Source: Promethearchaeota archaeon (GTDB lineage Archaea > Asgardarchaeota > Lokiarchaeia > Sigyniarchaeales > SOKP01). Taken from it: DNA of 10,758 nt. How positions within the stretch are numbered: the stretch's first letter is position 1; every line of letters begins with the position of its first letter. The notes below the pieces were generated by a model. The model made no database searches, was not told where the DNA came from, and worked only from the letters and a program-made list of their open reading frames with translations. A program made the translations under genes and the position numbers. The stretch lies in the NCBI GenBank assembly GCA_030615235.1, contig JAUWZR010000068.1, forward strand, positions 1 to 10,758, given 5' to 3'. Below, piece after piece: positions 1-6,192 of this stretch.

Positions 1-882
1 TTCCTTTTCTCTTCCAATAGCGTTCCCTTTTGGTATCAAATCCTCACGTTCAAGACCTAAGCAAACTCCACGCCAGAATTTTATTTCAATCGCTCCTACT
101 GATAAGTACTTGTCATCTTTAGTTTTATAAATTGAATAGAAGGGAACTTCTCCGTGCAAAGGATTTCTTGGTTTAGTCATACCATCATTTAGGCCTTTAG
201 AAAACTGAAAAGCTGCTGCCATTGGCATAAAAGAAAACACGCAATCTATCATCGAAATATCTATGTACTGACCCTCCTTATTGGGATTTTTATCTCTTTC
301 AATTAACGCACCCAGAATCTCGATGGTTGATATTAAGCCACCACCTATATCTGCCGCTTGTACTCCTGGAAGAACTGGCTTTCTTTCTTGGTTTTTTTCT
401 CCAACAAGTTTCCTTTCTTTATTTAAGTCTAATATTCCACAAATACCAATATAATTTAAATCATACCCTGCAAGCTGTTCGTAAGGGCCATATTGACCAT
501 ATCCCGTTAATGAACAATATATTATCGATTTATTAATTTTAGAAAGAGTTTCGTAATCCACTTTTAATTTCTCTGTTACATTTGGCCTAAATGTTTCTAG
601 AATTATGTCAGCTCTTTCAACTAATTTGTAAAATATTTCTTGGGCTTTTTCCTTCTTCAAATTGAGAGCAATTGATTTTTTGTTTCTCATTATCACTGAA
701 TTAAATGCGCTTTCGCGATACCTACCTTTTTGAAAAAAAGGCGGTGGACTACCGTAAAAATATCTCGGGTCTTCAACTCTAATGACTTCAGCTCCAAGAT
801 CAGCCAGGATCATTGAAGCGTAAGGACCGGGTAGCATTCTCGCTAAATCTATAACGACTATGCCTTCTAAAGGTAAACTCAT
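1..882 (-). CDS. CaiB/BaiF family protein, alpha-methylacyl-CoA racemase-like (3' end cut by window)
   Basis: This frame is open from the ATG at 882 to base 1, giving 294 codons. The family is usually about 360-400 residues, so the last quarter is missing. Family III CoA-transferases and alpha-methylacyl-CoA racemases share this fold and act on acyl-CoA thioesters in the cytoplasm. The N-terminus reads MSLPLEGIVVIDLARMLPGP, a typical opening, followed by ADLGAEVIRVE (27-37). Later come the LTGYGQYGPY loop (125-134), AADIGGG (176-182) with the probable catalytic Asp178, and SVGAIEIKF (261-269) with Glu266. The spacing of Asp178 and Glu266 and the GxDLNY motif fit the racemase branch (Asp156 and Glu241 in the mycobacterial enzyme) better than formyl- or carnitine-CoA transferases. 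However, the racemase histidine of the GHD motif is Tyr140 here. It lies 63 bases downstream of the phosphoesterase on the same strand and may be co-transcribed. Family assignment is firm; the reaction is uncertain. Confidence 0.9.
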   Translation of the reverse strand, partial: MSLPLEGIVVIDLARMLPGPYASMILADLGAEVIRVEDPRYFYGSPPPFFQKGRYRESAFNSVIMRNKKSIALNLKKEKAQEIFYKLVERADIILETFRPNVTEKLKVDYETLSKINKSIIYCSLTGYGQYGPYEQLAGYDLNYIGICGILDLNKERKLVGEKNQERKPVLPGVQAADIGGGLISTIEILGALIERDKNPNKEGQYIDISMIDCVFSFMPMAAAFQFSKGLNDGMTKPRNPLHGEVPFYSIYKTKDDKYLSVGAIEIKFWRGVCLGLEREDLIPKGNAIGREKE

Positions 883-905
883 AATAATCTAGATTAAAGC
901 TTACT

Positions 906-915
906 AATATAAAAA
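906..915 (-). promoter_or_regulatory. TATA-box candidate for the CaiB/BaiF gene
   Basis: Read on the minus strand this is TTTTTATATT, centred about 28 bases before the ATG at 882. If used, transcription would begin at or next to the start codon and give a leaderless mRNA, unlike the other genes here, whose TATA candidates lie 40-55 bases upstream. The surrounding T-rich sequence could instead be the terminator of the phosphoesterase gene. Confidence 0.3.
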
Positions 916-945
916 AATTAAGAAAACAAATAAAACGCAATTTAA

Positions 946-1467
946 TTAAATTTTAATAATTTCAGCTTCAATAGTTTCAGTGTCAATGATCGCAAATGTA
1001 GGTTTATCAGTCAGATATCCGCAAAGTTCACCTGGGTTCACAATTAACACATCATTATGCTTTTTATTTACCATTGAATGCGTATGACCAGATAAAATAA
1101 TATCAAACTTTCCAGAATCTGCTAATGCATCTATAGTTTTTTGTTTGGGCATGTGTGAAGCAAAAATTCGCTTTCCCCCTAGCTCAATTATTAGCTCATG
1201 ACCATTTTTTGCAAATTGACAAATTTGACCTAAGTTTTTAGTTAGATACAAGATTTCGCCATCATTATTCCCGAATATTGCATAGAAGTGCTTTTTTATT
1301 GAATCGTTTAGCTTATTAAACCATTTTTTGACAAATGGAGCAATAAAATCCCCGCAATGTATAAGAGCTTCAACACTCTTTTCATTTATTATAGAAACAG
1401 CTTTTAAAATATTATCACGATGATCGTGAGAATCGGAAATAACCGCAATTAGCATCTTAAAATTCAT
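946..1467 (-). CDS. YfcE/MJ0936-type metallophosphoesterase
   Basis: A 173-residue calcineurin-like phosphoesterase, the usual size for the compact YfcE/MJ0936 group of soluble, metal-dependent phosphodiesterases. All metal-binding motifs are visible in order: DSH (Asp12, His14), GD (Asp40), GNND (Asn67), SH (His105) and GHTH (His128, His130), followed by the family NPGE turn (144-147). The GNHD histidine of larger phosphoesterases is Asn68; this position is also not histidine in YfcE-like proteins, which hydrolyse phosphodiesters on model substrates. The physiological substrate is unknown. The ATG at 1467 gives the start MNFKMLIAVI. A second in-frame ATG four codons later (Met5) directly precedes the first beta strand and is an equally plausible start. 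The gene is divergent from the polyprenyl synthase and sits just upstream of the CaiB-like gene. Confidence 0.92.
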   Translation of the reverse strand: MNFKMLIAVISDSHDHRDNILKAVSIINEKSVEALIHCGDFIAPFVKKWFNKLNDSIKKHFYAIFGNNDGEILYLTKNLGQICQFAKNGHELIIELGGKRIFASHMPKQKTIDALADSGKFDIILSGHTHSMVNKKHNDVLIVNPGELCGYLTDKPTFAIIDTETIEAEIIKI

Positions 1468-1510
1468 ACTCTTTATGTTTTTATTCAGAATTAACTAATA
1501 ATGTAAAAAC

Positions 1511-1520
1511 AATTATAAAA
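1511..1520 (-). promoter_or_regulatory. TATA-box candidate for the metallophosphoesterase
   Basis: The minus strand reads TTTTATAATT, centred about 49 bases before the ATG at 1467. With the usual 25-base TATA-to-start spacing this predicts a leader of about 20-25 bases. Confidence 0.45.
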
Positions 1521-1540
1521 ATCTTGTTTCCACAAATAAA

Positions 1541-1550
1541 TATATTTTAA
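1541..1550 (+). promoter_or_regulatory. TATA-box candidate for the polyprenyl synthase
   Basis: TATATTTTAA centred about 54 bases before the ATG at 1599, preceded by A-rich sequence. It predicts a leader of about 25-28 bases. Confidence 0.45.
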
Positions 1551-1598
1551 AACAATTACTATTAATACGAATTAGATAAACAGAAAAGCTGATCAAAA

Positions 1599-2672
1599 AT
1601 GATAGAAGAATTCCTTAAAGCTGAGAAAGAAGCTATAGAAAAAGAATTAATAGATTATTTTGCTTATTTAAATGAAAATGAAGAGGAGATTTTACTCAAG
1701 GATTTTTTTGCTCAGCTTCAGGAATTTATCCTTAATAAAAAGGCTAAGAGATTACATCCTACACTTTTAATTGCTGCTTTCGTTGGAATTGTAAATCCTA
1801 TAAATTTAGATAATCAAATAGATCAGATTCGAAAGATATCTTTAGCAGTTGAGCTTTTACATAGTGGTCACTTGATTCATGACGATCTTTTGGATGATGA
1901 TGTTGAAAGAAGGAGTAAACCAACATTTCATGTCCAACTTAAAAATGAATTAAACAAGGTTTATGGTAATTTAGAAATACCCAATAAGAACGAATTAATC
2001 CAGATGTACGGTCGAGACATGAGCATTTTAGGTGGCGTACAAGGTTACCTTCTAGGTTTAAATGTTATTAAAAGCTCAAGGTTTTCTGAAAATTTAAAAC
2101 TATTAGCTATAAACGAGTATACTGAAGCAATGGATAATTTAATGAAAGGACAGATTATAGAAGAATACATGAATTACCATAACATAACAATGTCATTGGA
2201 ACAATATCTAATAATTGCAGAAATGCAAAGAGCAAGTTTAATGGAAAAATCCGCAAAAATTGGAGCAATATTAGCTAAAGGGAATACCCACTATCAAATA
2301 AATCCGTTAAGCAAAGCTATGAATCTGATGGGTCAGGCATTTGCGATTCGAGATGATATGATTGACTTAATCAGCGATATTAAAGCAAGAAAGAAAAAAA
2401 TAATATACATATTTGCCGTTCAAAATACTAATGAGGAACAATCCAAAACTCTGAATGAAATCTATCATTTAAAAGAATTAAGTAAAAATGATGTAAAGAC
2501 TGTTGAAACAATTTTCACTGAAACTAACGCTGTGATAATAGCGGAACACTTCTCTAAGAATTTAATAAGCCAAGCAAAAGGTTCACTTAGGGATATTTAT
2601 CCCGACCTTAATAAAAATCAGAAAGCATTCTTTAATAAATTCTCCGATTATATGTATATGAGGAGTTTTTGA
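1599..2672 (+). CDS. Polyprenyl (geranylgeranyl-type) diphosphate synthase
   Basis: A 357-residue trans-prenyltransferase, expected to condense isopentenyl diphosphate with allylic diphosphates to make precursors for archaeal ether lipids or longer prenyl chains. The first Asp-rich motif is DDLLD (95-99) followed by ERRSKP, and the second is DDMID (252-256). The usual GKRLRP segment appears as AKRLHP (49-54), keeping Arg51 but with His53 in place of the second Arg. The fifth residue before the first motif is Gly90. Bulky aromatic residues there limit chain length in short-chain enzymes, so a C20 or longer product is inferred. It has about 25 extra residues between the RRSKP segment and the YGRDMSILGG helix (roughly 113-136), and the common AGD is GGV (145-147). 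No other isoprenoid gene is next to it. It converges on the GTPase with a 19-base gap. Confidence 0.9.
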   Translation: MIEEFLKAEKEAIEKELIDYFAYLNENEEEILLKDFFAQLQEFILNKKAKRLHPTLLIAAFVGIVNPINLDNQIDQIRKISLAVELLHSGHLIHDDLLDDDVERRSKPTFHVQLKNELNKVYGNLEIPNKNELIQMYGRDMSILGGVQGYLLGLNVIKSSRFSENLKLLAINEYTEAMDNLMKGQIIEEYMNYHNITMSLEQYLIIAEMQRASLMEKSAKIGAILAKGNTHYQINPLSKAMNLMGQAFAIRDDMIDLISDIKARKKKIIYIFAVQNTNEEQSKTLNEIYHLKELSKNDVKTVETIFTETNAVIIAEHFSKNLISQAKGSLRDIYPDLNKNQKAFFNKFSDYMYMRSF

Positions 2673-2691
2673 TCTTATTGTGAAACTTCCT

Positions 2692-3297
2692 TCAAACTAC
2701 AACAAAGCGAGTATTTTGATGTTTCAGCATCAAATTATTTAGTTCTTTAAACAAGTTCAAAACATTGTGATTCTGTAGCGCTGAAGTTTTGAAAAACCCG
2801 TCCAGATTCTTCTCTTGGATAAAATTTTGTATTTCTTCTTCTGGAACAAGGTTATCAATGGGAGTAGATGGTATTAAATCGCTCTTGCTTCCAACTAATA
2901 ACTTTGGTAGATTTAAACCATTAGCATGTTCTAATACTTGATTATACCAGAAGTCTAACTGGTTAAATGAATTTTTAATAGTTAAATCAAATACTAATAG
3001 AACCCCATTAGCTCCTCCTAAGAATTTAGGAAGTAATGCTTTAAATCGCTCTTGACCACCGAAATCGAAAATGCTCAAAACATTATAGAATTCTTTAGAA
3101 TTGTCTGTTTCATCTATATTGCGAATTTTTAAGTCTATTGAGTGAAAATTTACTCCAATTGTAAGAGAAGTATCAAAATTAAAGGAATTAAAACAAAAGC
3201 GGTTAAAAAGACACGTTTTACCCACGCTTGCGGGACCTACTATAACCGTTTTTAAATTGAAAAGTACATTTTTTCCTTGAGTATGAGTTTCTATCAA
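2692..3297 (-). CDS. Ras-superfamily small GTPase, Rab/Arf-like
   Basis: A 201-residue eukaryotic-style small GTPase, presumably a cytoplasmic molecular switch that binds and hydrolyses GTP. G1 is GPASVGKT (21-28), G2 is Thr46 in LTIGVNF, G3 is DFGGQERF (78-85) with Gln82, G4 is SKSD (137-140) and G5 is TSAL (171-174). QERF and the following GVLLVFDLT segment are Rab-like, whereas the GG pair is like Arf and G-alpha proteins. G4 has Ser where NKxD has Asn, and G5 lacks the Lys of SAK. Roughly ten residues are inserted between beta strands 2 and 3 (about 59-71). The C-terminus NTRFVVV has no cysteine, so Rab-type prenylation is excluded. The start is TTG at 3297: the frame is open upstream to a TAA at 3376-3378 with no ATG or GTG, and the next in-frame ATG is at codon 190. 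Confidence 0.93.
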   Translation of the reverse strand: MIETHTQGKNVLFNLKTVIVGPASVGKTCLFNRFCFNSFNFDTSLTIGVNFHSIDLKIRNIDETDNSKEFYNVLSIFDFGGQERFKALLPKFLGGANGVLLVFDLTIKNSFNQLDFWYNQVLEHANGLNLPKLLVGSKSDLIPSTPIDNLVPEEEIQNFIQEKNLDGFFKTSALQNHNVLNLFKELNNLMLKHQNTRFVVV

Positions 3298-3492
3298 TAT
3301 AAATACCGAATTTTTTAATGGGTTATACGGTCTTTTAAGCTGATAACTTCTTAAATTAATCCTAAAAAAAAAATTTTATCAATTTTACATTAAATTATAA
3401 TACTTAAATCTTTATTTTTAAAATGCTTAGAATTACTCAAACCTATTTTAAATAACAATAGATATTTCTATAACGAAAATTTAAGAATAATT
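3298..3492. promoter_or_regulatory. Divergent spacer, GTPase / radical SAM protein
   Basis: This 195-base spacer is nearly all A/T, with a run of ten A at 3364-3373. The best TATA candidate for the radical SAM gene is listed separately. For the GTPase a weak candidate is GCTTAAAAGA on the minus strand (3331-3340), about 39 bases before the TTG. No coding frame, hairpin or riboswitch-like conserved block is evident. Confidence 0.35.
3444..3454 (+). promoter_or_regulatory. TATA-box candidate for the radical SAM gene
   Basis: TATTTTAAATA centred about 44 bases before the ATG at 3493. It predicts a leader of about 18 bases. No Shine-Dalgarno sequence precedes the ATG. Confidence 0.45.
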
Positions 3493-4401
3493 ATGGTTTT
3501 TAAAGCCCCTCCAAGCCAGATAGTAATTAGACCCCCTGTAGAAGCATATAGTGTACTCATTGCTGTCACTGGAGGTTGTAATTGGAATCGCTGTCGCTTC
3601 TGTGGAACATATAAAGGAATTTATGGAATTACACAGGATTATGGTATTCGACCCTTAGAAGATGTATTAAGGGACATAGATCACTACGCAGAAGGAAACT
3701 ATTATGGATATCCGGTGTTTTTAGCCGGCGGAAATCCGACTTCAGCGCCTACAGGTTATCTTGTAAAAATTATAGAATATGTAAGGTTAAGAATGAAAAA
3801 TGTCCCCAGAGTAAGTTGTTATGCAAAAGCATTAGACATTTTGAGAAAAACTGATGAAGAATTAAAACAACTCGCCGAAGCTGGATTAGACATCGTGTAT
3901 ATGGGATTAGAAAGTGGAAGTAGCGAAATTTTGAGAGTAATGAAAAAAGGAACAACGGCGGAATCGATGATTAAAGCTGGAAAAAAGGTACTTAATTCTG
4001 GAATTAACCTAAGCTTATATATTATGTTAGGTTTAGGAGGTAAAAAATTATCAGAAGACCATGTTAAAGGAACCGCAAGAGTGATCACAGAGATAAACCC
4101 GACGATTTTCCGTTTTAGAACTTTAAATATACTACCTAACACTCCGCTTTGGGAGGATTGGAAGAATAAGGATTTTGAATTATTATCTCCCATAGAGTGT
4201 CTGATTGAAGAAAGAGATATTATAATTAGATTAGGGGAAAATGTAACTTCTCAAGTCTTTAATGATCATGTTTCCAACTATTGTAGTTTAGAATCTTCAA
4301 ATATCAAAATCGATAGAGTTGCGTTTATAAATACATTAAATTCCTATATAAACGACCCTAAAATAAAAAACTTAGCACGAAAAAATTTAACTCGTATGTA
4401 A
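3493..4401 (+). CDS. Radical SAM protein of unknown substrate, CX4CX2C type
   Basis: A 302-residue protein with the radical SAM core. Cys29, Cys34 and Cys37 in GGCNWNRCRFCGTYKG form the 4Fe-4S site, with four rather than the canonical three residues between the first two cysteines. Further core motifs are FLAGGNPTS (77-85), placed like the SAM-binding GG/GDA motif, the MGLESGSSEIL strand (137-147), and YIMLGLGG (176-183), the later beta strand. The conserved IRPPVEAYS opening (12-20) and the DHVSNY segment near the end (258-263) match a widespread group of stand-alone radical SAM proteins lacking a cobalamin domain. No reaction is known to me for this group, and neighbours give no substrate clue. 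The protein is probably soluble and oxygen sensitive. The ATG start fits the family's usual N-terminus. Superfamily assignment is secure; function is open. Confidence 0.9.
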   Translation: MVFKAPPSQIVIRPPVEAYSVLIAVTGGCNWNRCRFCGTYKGIYGITQDYGIRPLEDVLRDIDHYAEGNYYGYPVFLAGGNPTSAPTGYLVKIIEYVRLRMKNVPRVSCYAKALDILRKTDEELKQLAEAGLDIVYMGLESGSSEILRVMKKGTTAESMIKAGKKVLNSGINLSLYIMLGLGGKKLSEDHVKGTARVITEINPTIFRFRTLNILPNTPLWEDWKNKDFELLSPIECLIEERDIIIRLGENVTSQVFNDHVSNYCSLESSNIKIDRVAFINTLNSYINDPKIKNLARKNLTRM

Positions 4402-4575
4402 AGAAAAGTTTTACTACTTAACAACATCTATTTAAAGAGACGCTATATATTTCACTCATTCTAAATAACTAAAATTTTTATATTAAATCTAACTTAATAA
4501 CTAATATTTACAATCTAAAGTAAAAAAAATATTATATCTACCATACTAATAAAACACATTTTATAATCAAAGAAA
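4402..4575. other. Spacer upstream of IMP dehydrogenase
   Basis: This 174-base A/T-rich gap has no open frame of note. It contains the GuaB TATA candidate (4532-4539) and another TATA-like string, CTATATATTT, near 4443-4452. The latter lies about 130 bases from the GuaB start and may only be compositional. No terminator T-tract directly follows the radical SAM stop. Confidence 0.3.
4532..4539 (+). promoter_or_regulatory. TATA-box candidate for IMP dehydrogenase
   Basis: TTATATCT begins 44 bases before the ATG at 4576, downstream of an A-rich stretch that could act as a BRE-like element. The same octamer occurs at nearly the same distance before the PurH start. Confidence 0.45.
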
Positions 4576-6045
4576 ATGACAGATTTTTTTAGGAGTAAAG
4601 TACATTATAAAGAATTAATTGCTACATTTGACGATGTCCTCATTCAACCAGGATATACCAATTTTGAACCAACCAATGTTGATATGTCCTCCCAATTAGG
4701 TTCATATAAATTCAATTTACCTATTATATCAGCCGCAATGGATACAGTAACTGAAGAATTAATGGCGATTAAAATGGCTCTTTTAGGAGGTTTGGGTGTG
4801 TTGCATCGTAATTGTTCTTTTGAACGGCAATTAGAGATGGTAAGGATAGTAAAAAGAGCAAGGTCCTTCGTAATTGATGATGTGGCTACAATTTTTCCAG
4901 ATGAGCCGGTTATAAAAGCAAAGTACATGATGGAAAACTATAATATTAGTGGAATTGTGGTAGTTAACGAGGAGAATAAGGTATGCGGGATTTTTACGAA
5001 AAGAGATATCCCATTCTCTGAAGATGATATCAAGAAAGGTAAAGTAAAGAGTTTCATGACTAAAGAAGTAATTTCTATCGAGCCTGGTGCATCTAGAGAA
5101 AAAGCGCTTGAAATTCTTTTTGGTTCGAGAAAGGAGAAACTTCCTATAATTGACAAAACTGGCTACTTGAAGGGATTAATAACTAAGAAGGATTTAGCAC
5201 CAGAGTTTCCTTTAGCTTCAATGGATAGTGAAGGACATTTAATATGTGCTTTAGCATTATCCCCGAAATTCCCAGAATCAACACACTCTCAAGAGTTATT
5301 AAAAGAAATTGAAAACTATGTAGATATCTTTTTCATAGATGTAGCAGATTTCTATAAAACATCAGACATTAACGGAACTAAAAAACTCATGGATTTCTTA
5401 GATTCAGATTTTGTATTAGGGAATATAGGAACTTACGAAGCAGCTGAACACTTAATTACTAAAGGTGATTTTGACGAGGATAAATTTATTGGTATAAAGG
5501 TAGGGATGGGCTCTGGTTCAATCTGCACAACTTCTATTCAAACCGGTGTTGGGGCACCTACCCTTTTTGCTACTGCTCAGGTTGCTGATGCTCTAGCGGA
5601 TTACAACACAAAAATCAGTTTAGTTGCAGACGGTGGTTTTAAAAATCCGGGAGATTTACCTAAAGCTTTCACTGCTGGTGCTGACCTAATCATGTCAGGA
5701 CACTTTTTCGCGGGTTCAACAGAAAGTCCTGGATATGTTGACACCATACAAGGGAGAAAAGTTAAAATTTATCGGGGAATGGGCTCCAAAGAGGCGAGAA
5801 CGGCAGGTTATGTTTCAGATAGATACACGGAAGGCTCAAAGATGCTTCCTGAAGGAGTAAGCGATTATGTTCCATTTGTTGGAGATTTGGATGGCGTCTT
5901 GCTTTCATTGAAAGAGGGTTTATTGAATAGTATGATATATGCAGGAGCTAAAAGTATCACAGAAATGAAAAAAGCTAAAATTGGCATAATATCATTTTCG
6001 GGGCAGAAAGAATCAAAACCACACAATTTACTAAGCCGGTATTAG
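4576..6045 (+). CDS. guaB: Inosine-5'-monophosphate dehydrogenase
   Basis: A 489-residue IMPDH-family enzyme, the standard length for a TIM barrel carrying a CBS-domain insert. IMPDH oxidises IMP to XMP with NAD+, the committed step to GMP, in the cytoplasm. Visible parts are the N-terminal FDDVLIQP segment (18-25), SAAMDTVTE (52-60), two CBS repeats (about 95-210), the catalytic loop GSICTT (314-319) with Cys317, ADGG (351-354), the RGMGS turn (400-404), and the IMPDH flap residues Arg416-Tyr417 in DRYTEG followed by PEGV (425-428). DRY and PEGV favour IMPDH over GMP reductase. Several segments look reductase-like: DVADFY at 255-260 instead of DSAHGHS, AKAFTAGAD as PKAFTAGAD at 362-370, and Ser320 instead of Arg after CTT. 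The following gene makes its substrate, which supports the dehydrogenase call. It is probably regulated by purine nucleotides binding the CBS pair. Confidence 0.88.
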   Translation: MTDFFRSKVHYKELIATFDDVLIQPGYTNFEPTNVDMSSQLGSYKFNLPIISAAMDTVTEELMAIKMALLGGLGVLHRNCSFERQLEMVRIVKRARSFVIDDVATIFPDEPVIKAKYMMENYNISGIVVVNEENKVCGIFTKRDIPFSEDDIKKGKVKSFMTKEVISIEPGASREKALEILFGSRKEKLPIIDKTGYLKGLITKKDLAPEFPLASMDSEGHLICALALSPKFPESTHSQELLKEIENYVDIFFIDVADFYKTSDINGTKKLMDFLDSDFVLGNIGTYEAAEHLITKGDFDEDKFIGIKVGMGSGSICTTSIQTGVGAPTLFATAQVADALADYNTKISLVADGGFKNPGDLPKAFTAGADLIMSGHFFAGSTESPGYVDTIQGRKVKIYRGMGSKEARTAGYVSDRYTEGSKMLPEGVSDYVPFVGDLDGVLLSLKEGLLNSMIYAGAKSITEMKKAKIGIISFSGQKESKPHNLLSRY

Positions 6046-6053
6046 CTATACTC

Positions 6054-6067
6054 GTTACATGTGTAAC
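6054..6067. repeat. Short inverted repeat after guaB
   Basis: GTTACA-TG-TGTAAC has perfect 6-base arms and a 2-base centre. It starts eight bases after the guaB stop and about 90 bases before the purH TATA candidate. The loop is too small for a hairpin, so if real it is more likely a dimeric regulator site than a terminator. Only one copy was noticed, and it may be chance. Confidence 0.25.
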
Positions 6068-6143
6068 TTCAATTCCATAGCATTAGTATGTCTTTTATTA
6101 AATACCTATTAATTAACTTAAAACAGAATTTTACTTTAATTTG

Positions 6144-6151
6144 TTATATCT
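6144..6151 (+). promoter_or_regulatory. TATA-box candidate for purH
   Basis: TTATATCT begins 49 bases before the ATG at 6193. With a 25-base TATA-to-start distance the leader is about 20 bases, without a Shine-Dalgarno sequence. It suggests purH is transcribed from its own promoter despite following guaB. Confidence 0.45.
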
Positions 6152-6192
6152 TATGTTGAAATTGTTAATCCAATTAAACTAATTGAGTAAAA

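Larger units (their letters stand above)
1468..1598. promoter_or_regulatory. Divergent promoter region, phosphoesterase / polyprenyl synthase
   Basis: This 131-base A/T-rich spacer between two divergent start codons holds two TATA candidates, annotated separately. Neither start has a clear Shine-Dalgarno sequence. The closest is GCTGATC just before the ATG at 1599, which matches six of the seven bases of the GGTGATC complement of the 16S tail but lies only four bases from the ATG. Confidence 0.5.

Noticed and set aside
327..536. Plus-strand frame of 69 codons
   Set aside because: It lies wholly antisense to the CaiB-like gene, whose conserved motifs fill this stretch. The predicted peptide has no recognisable domain and no promoter of its own.
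1599..3297. Functional pairing of the polyprenyl synthase with the GTPase, by analogy with Rab prenylation
   Set aside because: The GTPase has no C-terminal cysteine, and the genes converge rather than share a promoter. The adjacency alone does not support a prenylation link.
3364..3380. A-run followed by TTTT as a possible intrinsic terminator or repeat
   Set aside because: It is a homopolymer stretch in a very A/T-rich divergent promoter region with no meaningful stem. Both flanking genes start rather than end here.
3819..4193. Minus-strand frame of 124 codons inside the radical SAM gene, and a 61-codon one at 3770-3955
   Set aside because: Both are antisense shadows of a gene with strong family motifs. 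The peptides show no domain pattern.
4443..4452. CTATATATTT as a promoter for guaB or a small RNA
   Set aside because: It is about 130 bases from the guaB ATG, and a better-placed TATA candidate exists at 4532. No structured or conserved RNA-like sequence follows.
4644..5156. Minus-strand frames of 94 and 72 codons inside guaB
   Set aside because: They are antisense to the conserved barrel and CBS regions of guaB and have no independent support.
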